DNA of 64,000 bases from positions 83,379 through 147,378 of the forward strand of contig NZ_KE384309.1 of assembly GCF_000425125.1 (NCBI RefSeq), read 5' to 3'. Made by a program: the position numbers and the translations under genes. Source of the DNA: Paenibacillus taiwanensis DSM 18679. GTDB taxonomy: Bacteria; Bacillota; Bacilli; Paenibacillales; Paenibacillaceae. The notes under the pieces were generated by a model, which did no database searches, had not been told where the DNA came from, and saw only the letters and a program-made list of their open reading frames with translations. This document shows, piece after piece, positions 1 through 8,851 of the stretch (position 1 is the first letter of the stretch; the number at the start of each line of letters is the position of its first letter).

Positions 1-65
1 AAGAATAATCCCGTTTGACTGACCGATTTATAAATAGAAGCAAGCAGTAGAGAGGAGGAGCAACA

Positions 66-839
66 ATGAAACAAACTAGACATGCATCACCTTTGACCGT
101 TACAGGATTAACTGTCGCTTATCAAAAAAAGCCAGTGCTTCGTAACTTAACTTTTGATGTGCCAGAAGGTAAACTGATCGGAATTATTGGACCGAACGGT
201 GCAGGGAAGTCTACCATGATCAAAGCGATTTTAGGATTGCTCCCTAAGGTTAGCGGAGAGGTTCAAATTTATGGCAAGCCATATGCTGAAATGAGAAAGC
301 TTATCGGTTATGTGCCGCAGCGTGAATCGGTCGACTGGGATTTTCCTACGAATGCGTTGGACGTAGTCATGATGGGGCGTTACGGGCATCTGGGTTGGTT
401 TAAACGCCCAGGCGCTAACGAGCGGGAAATAGCGCTGGACTGCCTGAATAAAGTAGGTATGGCAGATTATGCGCATCGCCAAATTTCACAATTGTCAGGC
501 GGTCAGCAGCAGCGGGTGTTTCTGGCCAGAGCGCTTGCACAAAATGCGGATTTATATTTTATGGATGAGCCATTTGTTGGTGTTGATGCGATGACGGAGA
601 AAGCGATTATTAGCTTGTTAAATGAGCTAAAGGCGCAAGGCAAAACGGTTCTTGTCGTCCATCATGATTTAGCAACTGTGAAAGAGTACTTTGACTGGGT
701 GATGCTGCTGAATGTGGAGCTGATAGCTAATGGGCCTACAGAGCTTGTATTTACGAAATCGCTGCTCCACGAGACGTACGGTGGCAAATTAGCCGTATTT
801 GACCAAGAAGACGGGGCTACCCTCGTCGGAGCGAGGTGA
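66..839 (+). CDS. mntB: Manganese-type ABC transporter ATP-binding protein
   Basis: This is the cytoplasmic ATPase that powers a metal importer. Walker A (GPNGAGKST) lies at residues 42-50, the ABC signature LSGGQQQR at 143-150 and Walker B LYFMDEP at 163-169. The length of 257 residues is normal for MntB, TroB or ZnuC. A strong GAGGAGG precedes the ATG. The stop overlaps the next gene by 4 bases, so the three genes are coupled. Two different permeases follow, as in MntABCD, TroABCD and SitABCD; zinc importers of the ZnuABC type usually have one. The substrate-binding protein is probably just left of the window. Manganese is inferred from this layout; zinc or iron cannot be excluded. Confidence 0.9.
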   Translation: MKQTRHASPLTVTGLTVAYQKKPVLRNLTFDVPEGKLIGIIGPNGAGKSTMIKAILGLLPKVSGEVQIYGKPYAEMRKLIGYVPQRESVDWDFPTNALDVVMMGRYGHLGWFKRPGANEREIALDCLNKVGMADYAHRQISQLSGGQQQRVFLARALAQNADLYFMDEPFVGVDAMTEKAIISLLNELKAQGKTVLVVHHDLATVKEYFDWVMLLNVELIANGPTELVFTKSLLHETYGGKLAVFDQEDGATLVGAR

Positions 840-1798
840 CGACGATGTTATTATGGTCTTGGTCTGTATTGGCAGACCCTAATACACAATGGATCTTAAT
901 CGGCTGTATGCTGCTTGGCTTAATGAGCGGCATCATCGGCAGCTTTGCTTATTTGCGCAAGCAAAGCTTGGTGGGGGACACGCTCGCCCATGCAGCGCTG
1001 CCAGGCATTTGTATCGCTTTTATGCTTACTGGTGTGAAATCGCTACCGTTATTTTTTTTAGGCGCCTTAGTCGCGGGACTCCTTGCAACGTTTTCAATAT
1101 CTGTCATTACGCGGTATTCGCGCATTAAGGCTGATGCGGCGATGGGTATCGTGTTGTCCGTTTTTTTTGGAATTGGGATTGTATTATTAACACAAATTCA
1201 GCATTCGTCATATGGCAATCAGAGTGGGCTTGATAAATTTTTGTTTGGGCAAGCTGCTTCTATGATTCAGAGTGACGTATACACGATGATCGGGGTATCA
1301 GCTGTTATTATTTTGGCTTGCAGCTTCTTGTTTAAGGAGTTTAAGCTGTTAAGCTTTGACCCGGGCTTTGCCCGTGGGTTGGGCTTTCCGATCGGTTTGC
1401 TGGAACAAATGCTAATGTTCTTTACCGTTATCGCTGTAGTTGTCGGCATTCAAGCGGTTGGTGTCGTGTTAGTTGCAGCATTGCTGATTACACCAGCAGT
1501 GTCGGCGAGATACTGGACGGATCGACTTGGACTGATGGTGAGCTTAAGTGGTATATTTGGCGCCATCAGCGGGGTTATTGGGACATTGATCAGCACGACT
1601 ACTAGCAACCTGCCTACAGGCCCATTAAGTGTGTTGGCCGCAACGACCGTGTTTGTGTTCTCGGTGCTGTTTGCGCCACGCCGAGGTGTGTGTGCTAAAG
1701 TGATTCGGCGAATACGTACTAACCGTACGATTCGAGAGGAAGAACGTTCTCGAATGAGCGAGCGTGGCACTCGTTTGCGGAAGGAGGCCTCGTTGTGA
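836..1798 (+). CDS. mntC: Manganese-type ABC transporter permease 1
   Basis: This is an integral membrane permease of the ABC-3 (zinc/manganese/iron) family. It has about eight or nine hydrophobic segments and the family stretches LRKQSLVGDTLAHAALPG near residue 40 and LLITPAVSARYWTDRL around residue 220. The C-terminal tail after about residue 285 is long and strongly basic. At 320 residues it is shorter than B. subtilis MntC, which has a larger extension. It overlaps both neighbours by 4 bases (ATGA-type coupling), showing a single translational unit with the ATPase and the second permease. Confidence 0.88.
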   Translation: MTTMLLWSWSVLADPNTQWILIGCMLLGLMSGIIGSFAYLRKQSLVGDTLAHAALPGICIAFMLTGVKSLPLFFLGALVAGLLATFSISVITRYSRIKADAAMGIVLSVFFGIGIVLLTQIQHSSYGNQSGLDKFLFGQAASMIQSDVYTMIGVSAVIILACSFLFKEFKLLSFDPGFARGLGFPIGLLEQMLMFFTVIAVVVGIQAVGVVLVAALLITPAVSARYWTDRLGLMVSLSGIFGAISGVIGTLISTTTSNLPTGPLSVLAATTVFVFSVLFAPRRGVCAKVIRRIRTNRTIREEERSRMSERGTRLRKEASL

Positions 1799-2685
1799 CG
1801 GATTTTTGGATTATTGCGACAGGGGCGTTGGTCGCCATCTCATGCGGCATACTTGGCTGCTTCCTTGTACTTCGAAAAATGTCACTAATTGGTGACGCAA
1901 TCAGCCACTCCGTTTTGCCTGGAATTGTGATCGCTTTTATGATCAGCGGTTCACGTGATTCGCTTGCGATGCTATTAGGTGCTTCGGTTGTGGGACTTAT
2001 TACCGTTTTTCTCATACAAATATTTCAACAGAGCGGCGTTCAGGCTGATGCTTCAATAGGGGTTGTATTTACAGCGCTATTTGCAGTTGGTGTTGTGCTT
2101 GTCAGCTTAAATGCACGTCAAGTCGATCTTGACTTAGATTGCGTATTATTTGGTGAAATTGCTTATGTACATTGGAATACGATTGACGTCTTAGGCATTG
2201 ACTACATACCGAAGGCCGTCTGGATACTTGGATTTACGGTAGCTGTTATTTTCGTAGTAATTGGACTCTTTTACAAACAATTTAAAATTTGCGCGTTTGA
2301 TCCCGCTATGGCACTTGCATGCGGTATTCCAGTGGCGTTGTTCCACTATCTCTTGATGGGTCTTGTCTCGATGACAACAGTGGCGAGCTTTGAAAGTGTT
2401 GGCGCTATTTTAGTTGTAGGTATGCTGATCGTACCTGCTGCTACGGCTTACTTGCTGACAGAGCGGTTGTCAGTGATGATCGTATACAGTGTGCTGATTG
2501 GTATTACTTGCGCAGTGCTGGGTTATTATTCGGCTGCATGGCTTGATGCTTCTATTGCTGGAATGATGGTCACTGTAGCAGGTGCGTTGTTTGTATTGGC
2601 TTTTATTTTTTCTCCGAGCCACGGTATGTTGGCACGGTTAATTAAACAGCGTAAGCTCGCTGTTCTTCACAGCCAAGTAAGCTGA
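1795..2685 (+). CDS. mntD: Manganese-type ABC transporter permease 2
   Basis: This is the second ABC-3 family membrane permease, paired with the preceding permease to form the transport channel. The family motif LRKMSLIGDAISHSVLPG occurs near residue 30 and about eight hydrophobic helices follow. The start is GTG, overlapping the end of the previous gene, with AAGGAGG just upstream. The length of 296 residues is typical for MntD. It ends the operon; a hairpin about 120 bases downstream is the likely terminator. Confidence 0.88.
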   Translation: MTDFWIIATGALVAISCGILGCFLVLRKMSLIGDAISHSVLPGIVIAFMISGSRDSLAMLLGASVVGLITVFLIQIFQQSGVQADASIGVVFTALFAVGVVLVSLNARQVDLDLDCVLFGEIAYVHWNTIDVLGIDYIPKAVWILGFTVAVIFVVIGLFYKQFKICAFDPAMALACGIPVALFHYLLMGLVSMTTVASFESVGAILVVGMLIVPAATAYLLTERLSVMIVYSVLIGITCAVLGYYSAAWLDASIAGMMVTVAGALFVLAFIFSPSHGMLARLIKQRKLAVLHSQVS

Positions 2686-2808
2686 CGTGTAGTGTGCAGG
2701 AGGTACGCAACAGAAGCTTAACAAGTATGGAAAATAGGAAGTAAAAGGCATGCAGCAAGTGCTTAACTAGCATATGACGTGCACGTAAGAAACGAATAGA
2801 CCATAGAC

Positions 2809-2853
2809 AAGCTGGATTCGGGCATCTTATGATGCATCGGATTCAGCTTTCTT
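2809..2853 (+). terminator. Terminator-like hairpin after the metal importer operon
   Basis: An 18-base arm at 2809-2826 (AAGCTGGATTCGGGCATC) pairs imperfectly with 2831-2849. Only a short T-rich tail (TCTT) follows, so termination strength is uncertain. Confidence 0.5.
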
Positions 2854-2902
2854 ACATATAGGCCTACATACTCAAGTTATTTACAGGAAGAGGTAGATAT
2901 TT

Positions 2903-2932
2903 TTGTTGTGCCTGTGCCGTTTATGATACAAT
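2903..2932 (+). promoter_or_regulatory. Candidate sigma-A promoter for the HAD phosphatase gene
   Basis: TTGTTG at 2903-2908 and TACAAT at 2927-2932 are separated by 18 bases. The start codon lies about 100 bases downstream. Confidence 0.5.
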
Positions 2933-3040
2933 GTCGTTATGTAAAATGGCGTATGGTAGCCGTCTTGCGCGCATGGCCACGAATTATGCCGAATGTGCGG
3001 ATGAGCAAGCCATAAACGCCGGACGGGAGTGTAGGCAACA

Positions 3041-3778
3041 ATGAGTAAATATACACTGTTAGCTCTCGACATGGACGGGACGCTGTTAGACGAGGACCAG
3101 CGAGTGAGTGAGGATACCGCCCAAGCGATAGCGGAAGCGCAAGCTGCGGGTGTAACGGTCATATTATCGACGGGCAGAGCCATTCAAAACGCGGTGCCTT
3201 ATGCGGATCAGCTTGGTTTAACAGGACCGATGGTAACGGTAAATGGTGGTGAGGTATGGAAAAACCCTCAAGAGCTGTACATTCGTCATCTGTTGCAGCG
3301 CAGTTCTGTCTCGAAGATGTTGGAGCTGTCTGAGAAGTATGACACTTGGTTCTGGGCTTATTCGACTGAACGATTGTATAACAGGGAGAACTGGAACGGA
3401 AATGTGGAGCAGGAGGATTGGCTGAAGTTCGGATATTTTAATGAAGATGATACCATCCGTGGTCAATTGCTTGACGAATTACGCACTTTAGGTGGGTTGG
3501 AGTTAACCAACTCTTCACCACACAATATTGAGATTAATCCACTCGGCATTAACAAAGCATCAGGCGTGCAGACTGTGTGTGATCTGCTCGGTCTGGACAT
3601 TTCGCAGACGATAGCCGTCGGAGATAGCTTAAATGACATTGCCGTCATTCGCCATGCAGGACTTGGTGTGGCGATGGGGAATGCGCAAGAGGAAGTGAAG
3701 CAGGCGGCAGATGCCATCGTAGCTTCCAATATTGAAAGCGGCGTAGCGGAAGTAATCCGCCGATTTATATTAACTTAA
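3041..3778 (+). CDS. Cof-type HAD-IIB family hydrolase
   Basis: This is a cytoplasmic haloacid-dehalogenase-fold phosphatase of the Cof/HAD-IIB class, which usually acts on sugar phosphates or related small molecules. Motif I is DMDGTLL at residues 10-16 with nucleophile D10 and acid D12. Motif II LSTGR lies near residue 43, and motif IV GDSLNDIAVI near 195 carries the metal-binding aspartates. The cap lies between, at about residues 85-185. At 245 residues it is slightly short for the class but complete. The substrate cannot be read from sequence. The next two genes follow closely in the same direction. Confidence 0.9.
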   Translation: MSKYTLLALDMDGTLLDEDQRVSEDTAQAIAEAQAAGVTVILSTGRAIQNAVPYADQLGLTGPMVTVNGGEVWKNPQELYIRHLLQRSSVSKMLELSEKYDTWFWAYSTERLYNRENWNGNVEQEDWLKFGYFNEDDTIRGQLLDELRTLGGLELTNSSPHNIEINPLGINKASGVQTVCDLLGLDISQTIAVGDSLNDIAVIRHAGLGVAMGNAQEEVKQAADAIVASNIESGVAEVIRRFILT

Positions 3779-3830
3779 TTATACGCATGACGACATTAAT
3801 TGGATAGCGGCAGCAGCTAAGGAGGAATTC

Positions 3831-4313
3831 ATGATGGCCTTTTTGGGATGGATACTTGTTATTGCTTTGTTTGCGGTCGGGATGGCGGGTGCCATCTTCC
3901 CTATACTTCCAGGGGCACTCGCGATATATGCGGCGTTCTTTGTGTATGGCCTATTTTTTACATTTGAACCGTTCGGGTTCTGGTTTTGGTCCATCCAGAC
4001 GTTGATTGTTGTCGTTATGTTTGTGGCGGATTACGCAGTCAGCGCCTGGGGGGTCAAACGGTACGGAGGCTCAAGGGCATCCGTTATCGGCAGTACTATT
4101 GGTGTTATAATTGGCCCGTTTGTGATTCCGGCATTTGGACTTCTATTAGGTCCGTTTCTTGGCGCTTTGATTGGGGAGCTGATTACTGGTGCTGATGTCG
4201 GACGTTCAACAAAGGCTGCGGTTGGAGCAATCGTAGGTTTATTTACGAGCATGGTGACAAAGTTCATTCTGCAAGTCGTTATGATTGTGTTATTTATAAT
4301 TTGGATTATTTAA
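3831..4313 (+). CDS. DUF456 family membrane protein
   Basis: This is a small integral membrane protein of the DUF456 family, whose function is unknown. Almost the whole 160-residue chain is hydrophobic, with a glycine-rich core (GSTIGVIIGPFVIPAFG) typical of the family. TAAGGAGG precedes the first of two adjacent ATG codons, so the start could be 3831 or 3834. It sits 52 bases after the HAD gene and 38 bases before the flippase gene, so the three may be co-transcribed. Confidence 0.82.
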   Translation: MMAFLGWILVIALFAVGMAGAIFPILPGALAIYAAFFVYGLFFTFEPFGFWFWSIQTLIVVVMFVADYAVSAWGVKRYGGSRASVIGSTIGVIIGPFVIPAFGLLLGPFLGALIGELITGADVGRSTKAAVGAIVGLFTSMVTKFILQVVMIVLFIIWII

Positions 4314-4351
4314 TTTGTGGTTTGTGGTAGAAGAGGAAAGAAGGGAAGCTT

Positions 4352-6022
4352 TTGGCAAAGGAGTCTTTTATTAAAGGGACGCTTATCATTGCAGCTGCTA
4401 CTTTAGTAGCGCGCGTGCTGGGCGTATTCCAGCGGGTACCGCTTGAGCATATGCTCGGTTCGGTAGGTAACGCGGCGTTTGCCACATCTCAGAACGTCTA
4501 CTTGATGATCTTGGCAATTGCGACTGCGGGTATTCCGAGTACGCTCAGCAAAATGGTATCTGAACGTTACGCCCTTAATCAGGTGCGTGAGGCCGAGCGT
4601 GTTTACGCTGCGGCGTTGCTGTTTGGTCTTATATCCGGCGTCGTTGTGACGCTGCTGCTGTTCTTTCTGGCGCCTGTTTATGCGACAGCAATCAAGCAGC
4701 CGGAAGCGGCGCTTGCTATTCGTGCGTTAGCACCCGCGTTGTTGCTGTTCCCGATGCTGGCGATGATGCGTGGATACACGCAAGGGCGCAATATGATGCA
4801 AGCGAGCGGTGTTTCCCAAATTGTGGAACAAATTTTACGTGTTGCAACAGCAATTGCGCTTGCTTTAATTTTAGTGAACAACGGCGCATCTCAAGCTTGG
4901 GCAGCTGCTGGTGCTTCCTTCGGTGGTGTGCTTGGTAGCATCGGTGCTTTTGCCGTAATGATTTACTATTTACGTAAGCTGCGCCGTTTGGATCGTGAAG
5001 CAGGCGTGCGAGCTCGTAGATCTAATACGCCACCTGTCTCGTTGAAAGCGATCTTTGCATCGATCTTTGCGTTATCGATTCCTATTGTACTGGCTTCACT
5101 TGCGGTGCCATTGGTCAACTTTATTGATTCGTCCATTACAGTGCCGCTCTTGTCTTCGGACGTAGGCGAAGCTACCGCGACGCATATCTATGGCATATTA
5201 GGCCAGCGTGCCCAATCGATTGCAGGCATTCCGCCAATTTTGGCGATCGCGCTCAGCACATCGATAATTCCGGTCATTTCCGCTGCTTATGCGAAGCGGG
5301 ACATGCTCCACTTGCAACGCCAGATTTCACTTGCGATGCGGATTTCCGTCTTAAGCGGCATGCCGATCGTATTGGCGCTTGGCGTTGGTGCCTTTTCCAT
5401 CAATGGTCTGTTGTTTAGTTCACTAGATGGTGCTGGTATTATTGCCATGCTGACGCTGGGCACGATATTACAGATCACGATGATGACATCAAGCTCAATT
5501 CTAATCGGACTGGGCAAGCCTTATATTGCGATGATTAGTGTGACGTTGGGCATTATCCTTAAGCTTATTTTTAGCTTTGTACTCGCACAATTTATCGGTG
5601 TATACGGTATTATTATGGCTACGATGATTACGTTCTTAATTATTACGTACCTCAACTTGCGTGTGATGAAGAAAGTCGTCAAATTTGACGTTATGGGCAA
5701 GCGTTGGCCTGGCTTTATATTGGCTACTTTGCTTGCAGGCGGCCTCGGTTATTTGACGGAGCGTCTTGGCGAGCAGCTTGTAGGTATTACAGCCCAATCT
5801 GTTAAATATGGAGAACCGCTAGCGGTTGTACCTCATGCGGGCCACAAGATAGGTTTTATGTTTACAGCAGGATTTGTAGGTCTAGTCGTGTTGGTTGTAT
5901 TTATTGTAGGTCTAGTTGTGTTTCGTGTCGTCCGCAAGGACGAGCTTGGCAGCTATCCTCGGATTGTGCAAAAAGTGCTGCGGCCCATTATGCGCATCCA
6001 GAACACGGGTGCTAGAGGCTAG
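4352..6022 (+). CDS. MurJ/SpoVB-like polysaccharide flippase family protein
   Basis: This is a polytopic membrane protein of the MOP superfamily (SpoVB, YtgP, MurJ and Wzx relatives) that would flip lipid-linked sugars across the membrane. Its 556 residues contain about 13-14 hydrophobic helices. The N-terminal motif TLVARVLGVFQRVPLEHMLG and the RGYTQGRNMM stretch near residue 147 are characteristic. The start is TTG with AAGGGAAG upstream. A strong terminator follows at 6048. Which of the several Bacillales paralogues it represents is not clear. Confidence 0.85.
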   Translation: MAKESFIKGTLIIAAATLVARVLGVFQRVPLEHMLGSVGNAAFATSQNVYLMILAIATAGIPSTLSKMVSERYALNQVREAERVYAAALLFGLISGVVVTLLLFFLAPVYATAIKQPEAALAIRALAPALLLFPMLAMMRGYTQGRNMMQASGVSQIVEQILRVATAIALALILVNNGASQAWAAAGASFGGVLGSIGAFAVMIYYLRKLRRLDREAGVRARRSNTPPVSLKAIFASIFALSIPIVLASLAVPLVNFIDSSITVPLLSSDVGEATATHIYGILGQRAQSIAGIPPILAIALSTSIIPVISAAYAKRDMLHLQRQISLAMRISVLSGMPIVLALGVGAFSINGLLFSSLDGAGIIAMLTLGTILQITMMTSSSILIGLGKPYIAMISVTLGIILKLIFSFVLAQFIGVYGIIMATMITFLIITYLNLRVMKKVVKFDVMGKRWPGFILATLLAGGLGYLTERLGEQLVGITAQSVKYGEPLAVVPHAGHKIGFMFTAGFVGLVVLVVFIVGLVVFRVVRKDELGSYPRIVQKVLRPIMRIQNTGARG

Positions 6023-6047
6023 AATGGAATAATAACAAATGAAACAG

Positions 6048-6088
6048 ACAGGCATTCTCTCTACAACTGAGAGAATGCCTGTTTTTTT
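6048..6088 (+). terminator. Intrinsic terminator after the flippase gene
   Basis: ACAGGCATTCTCT at 6048-6060 pairs perfectly with AGAGAATGCCTGT at 6070-6082, followed by a run of T residues. Confidence 0.93.
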
Positions 6089-6094
6089 ATGTTA

Positions 6095-6123
6095 TTGACG
6101 ACTCGATTTAAAGGCGTTATCAT
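6095..6123 (+). promoter_or_regulatory. Sigma-A promoter of the maltodextrin transport operon
   Basis: TTGACG at 6095-6100 and TATCAT at 6118-6123 have the ideal 17-base spacing. The LacI-type operator begins 13 bases downstream of the -10 box, so a bound repressor would block initiation. Confidence 0.8.
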
Positions 6124-6135
6124 ATTAATGAAATT

Positions 6136-6151
6136 ACTTAAACGTTTAAGT
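6136..6151 (+). promoter_or_regulatory. LacI-family operator, copy 1
   Basis: The perfect palindrome ACTTAAACGTTTAAGT has the central CG typical of LacI/GalR operators. The same 14-bp core appears in the promoter of the LacI-family gene at 11571, which ties the regulator to this operon. Confidence 0.85.
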
Positions 6152-6191
6152 TAACTTGATTGTAGTTAAAATCAGACTGGAGGGATAAGTG

Positions 6192-7484
6192 ATGTCAAAG
6201 CGTTTTATGATGGCCATGTGGATGGTGTTAGCTAGTTGTATGTTGCTTACAGCATGTGGAGCACAGCAATCGGGTCCACCTGCTGCGCAAAATGAAGTGC
6301 AAACGGAACAGCCGCCAGAGTTGCAAGCCAAGTTACAGCCAGAAGCGGGAGCGGAACTGCTTGTATGGGAATCTAAAGGACCTGAGTTGGATTTTATGAA
6401 AGCGGTCGCAGCAGACTTTGAACAAAAATATGGCGTAAAGGTGAAGGTGGAAGCCGTACCCGCAATTGATGCCGTAACAAAGCTGACAACGGATGGGCCT
6501 GCTGGGATCGGCGCAGATGTTTTTGCAGCGCCGCATGATCATTTAGGCAATGCAGTTATGGCAGGGCTAGTCCTGCAAAATGATGTGTTAGACGATCAGG
6601 CAAAGCAGCAATTTATGACTTCGGCGCTGGAAGGGGTTAGTTATGAAGGGGTGCTGTACGGTTATCCGACTGCAATTGACACCTATGCGTTGTACTACAA
6701 TAAAAAGCTGCTGCCGAAAGCCCCTGCGACTTATGAGGAACTGATCCAATTTGCCAAAACGTATAATGATCCTCCGAAGAAAAAGTACGCCTTCATGTGG
6801 AATGTAGGGCAGTTGTATCAATCCTATTCTTTCCTGGCGGGTTATGGCGGTTATGTGTTCGGCGATGGCGGAACGAATGCAGCGGACATGGGGCTGAATA
6901 GTGCTGAATCGATTGCAGGAGCAAAATATTTACAATCATTAAAGCCCATTTTGCCTATTAACGTTAACGATATCAACGACAATATTATTACCGGATTTTT
7001 CGTAGAAGGCAGTACGGCAGCCATCATTAACGGCCCTTGGCTAATGAATGAGTTGACGAGTGCAGGTGTCGATTATGCCGTGGCACCATTGCCGCTCTTG
7101 CCAAATGGCGAGCACCCGAAAAGTATGTCAGGTATTCGGGCTTTATATGTCAACTCGTATACCGAATATCCGGCAGCAGCCAAGCTGTTTGCGCGTTATG
7201 TCACTTCACAGGACAAGGGCAAGCAGCGATTTGAAATGACAAGACAGCTGCCGGCTAGAAAAGATTTAATGGCCGAGCCTACAATTGCGCAGGACGCTAA
7301 TATTATGGCATTTTTGGAGCAAGCAAAGCACTCTACGCCAATGCCTTCCATTCCTGAAATGGGAACCGTATGGGTTCCGGCAGGCGCTGCACTGGCTGCA
7401 ATCTGGAACGACAATCAGGAGCCAAGTGTAGTGCTGGATAAGGCAGCAGCTCAAATCAAGACAGCGATGCATTCGAAGAAATAA
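6192..7484 (+). CDS. mdxE: Maltodextrin ABC transporter substrate-binding lipoprotein
   Basis: This is an extracellular lipoprotein that captures maltose or maltodextrins and delivers them to the permeases encoded next. The N-terminus is a lipoprotein signal with lipobox LTAC, so the mature protein begins at cysteine 22. The family 1 solute-binding fold is shown by the ADVFAAPHDHLG region, the GYPTAIDTYALYYNKKL motif and the INGPWLMNEL motif. I prefer ATG 6192 (430 residues) over the adjacent GTG 6189 because of its distance from GGAGGG. It is the first gene of an operon behind a LacI-type operator. Confidence 0.9.
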   Translation: MSKRFMMAMWMVLASCMLLTACGAQQSGPPAAQNEVQTEQPPELQAKLQPEAGAELLVWESKGPELDFMKAVAADFEQKYGVKVKVEAVPAIDAVTKLTTDGPAGIGADVFAAPHDHLGNAVMAGLVLQNDVLDDQAKQQFMTSALEGVSYEGVLYGYPTAIDTYALYYNKKLLPKAPATYEELIQFAKTYNDPPKKKYAFMWNVGQLYQSYSFLAGYGGYVFGDGGTNAADMGLNSAESIAGAKYLQSLKPILPINVNDINDNIITGFFVEGSTAAIINGPWLMNELTSAGVDYAVAPLPLLPNGEHPKSMSGIRALYVNSYTEYPAAAKLFARYVTSQDKGKQRFEMTRQLPARKDLMAEPTIAQDANIMAFLEQAKHSTPMPSIPEMGTVWVPAGAALAAIWNDNQEPSVVLDKAAAQIKTAMHSKK

Positions 7485-7492
7485 TCGGTTAC

Positions 7493-8851
7493 ATGAACGG
7501 GGAATTTCAAAAATCGACGAAGGCGGTCTTCCGTATGATGGCAACAACAGATGCTCGTCGGCATCGGACCACAGCTGCTATTTTCTCGACGGTATTTATA
7601 GGTTTGGGTCAGTTATACAATAAGCAATATAGTAAGGGCTTGCTATTTATGATAGCAACCCAGTTGTTCTTTTGGAACTATTATCCGATCGTTTATAAAG
7701 GGATACAAGGGCTCATTACATTAGGCGATGTGCCAACAAAGATTGTTGCTGGAAATGTCATTAAAGGGGACCATTCCATCTTCATGCTCATCCAAGGCAT
7801 CATAATGATCGTCTTGGTGCTGTTATTTGCAGGTTTCTATGCGCTGAATATATACGATGCCAAGAAGAATGGCGAGCTAAGAGACAAAGGTAAGCCAGTC
7901 CCTGGATTTCTAATATCGCTAAGGCAGGCTAAGTTCAGACACTTCCCGTATTTGCTGCTGCTGCCCGCTCTATTTTTTGTTCTGTTTGTGACGGTGTTGC
8001 CGCTAGTGTTTAATGTATTAATTGCTTTTACAAACTACTCGGCACCGCATCACATTCCAGATCGCAACCTGGTGGACTGGACGGGGCTGAGAACCTTTTA
8101 CGATTTGTTTGCGCAGGAGTCGTGGCGGACGACCTTTTTTGGAATATCCGTCTGGAATATCATCTGGGCGGTAGCGTCCACGTTGACCGTTTTTTTTAGC
8201 GGTCTTGTGTTGGCATTAATGGTGAATCACCCTAAAGTGAAGTTCAAAAAGTTTTGGCGAACAATGTTTATTTTGCCGTGGGCCGTTCCGCAATTTATAT
8301 CGATACTCGTATTTCGTGTGCTGTTGAACGGTTCTTTTGGTCCCGTGAATGACATGCTGGTTAAGCTGGGGATGTCGCCTGTGCCGTGGCTTTCGGACCC
8401 GACAATGGCCAAAGTTACGATACTAATCGTTAACTTGTGGTTCTCGACGCCGTTTTTGATGGCGTTAATGTCCGGCGTGTTAACGACACTGCCGCGTGAC
8501 TTGTATGAGGCAGCCGCCGTGGATGGTGCCACCGGAACACAGCGGTTTAGGAAACTTACGCTGCCGCTTGTGCTGGCAGCCACCGCACCCATTTTAATTA
8601 TGCAGTTTGCATTTAACTTTAACAATTTTAACTTGATTTATATGCTGACGGATGGCAGCCCGAATCATCCTGATTACTATTACGCAGGCAGTACCGATAT
8701 TTTGATCTCGTGGATTTTTAAAATGACGCTAAATCAAAGCCAATTTAACATGGCTTCTGCTGTATCGATTATCATGTTTGTCTTTATTGCCGTCTTTTCT
8801 CTATGGAACTACAGAAGGATGAAGACTACACGAGAAGAGGATAGAATCTAA
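7493..8851 (+). CDS. mdxF: Maltodextrin ABC transporter permease, MalF type
   Basis: This membrane subunit forms half of the sugar-conducting channel. It has 452 residues. The N-terminal third contains extra hydrophobic helices (residues 25-125) as in B. subtilis MdxF, and the permease core follows. The EAA loop that contacts the ATPase reads EAAAVDGATGTQRFRKLTLP. No ATPase gene is present in the operon, so energy probably comes from a shared MsmX-type ATPase encoded elsewhere. The gene begins 8 bases after the binding protein gene and abuts the next permease gene. Confidence 0.9.
   Translation: MNGEFQKSTKAVFRMMATTDARRHRTTAAIFSTVFIGLGQLYNKQYSKGLLFMIATQLFFWNYYPIVYKGIQGLITLGDVPTKIVAGNVIKGDHSIFMLIQGIIMIVLVLLFAGFYALNIYDAKKNGELRDKGKPVPGFLISLRQAKFRHFPYLLLLPALFFVLFVTVLPLVFNVLIAFTNYSAPHHIPDRNLVDWTGLRTFYDLFAQESWRTTFFGISVWNIIWAVASTLTVFFSGLVLALMVNHPKVKFKKFWRTMFILPWAVPQFISILVFRVLLNGSFGPVNDMLVKLGMSPVPWLSDPTMAKVTILIVNLWFSTPFLMALMSGVLTTLPRDLYEAAAVDGATGTQRFRKLTLPLVLAATAPILIMQFAFNFNNFNLIYMLTDGSPNHPDYYYAGSTDILISWIFKMTLNQSQFNMASAVSIIMFVFIAVFSLWNYRRMKTTREEDRI

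Larger units (their letters stand above)
2686..3040. other. Intergenic region between metal importer and HAD gene
   Basis: This 355-base stretch has no convincing gene. It holds a terminator-like hairpin at 2809-2853, a candidate promoter at 2903-2932 and a roughly 100-base untranslated leader before the HAD gene. I see nothing I can name in the leader. Confidence 0.5.

Noticed and set aside
1..65. Possible 3' end of the metal-binding protein gene upstream of the ATPase
   Set aside because: All three frames stop within 22 bases, leaving too little sequence to identify anything.
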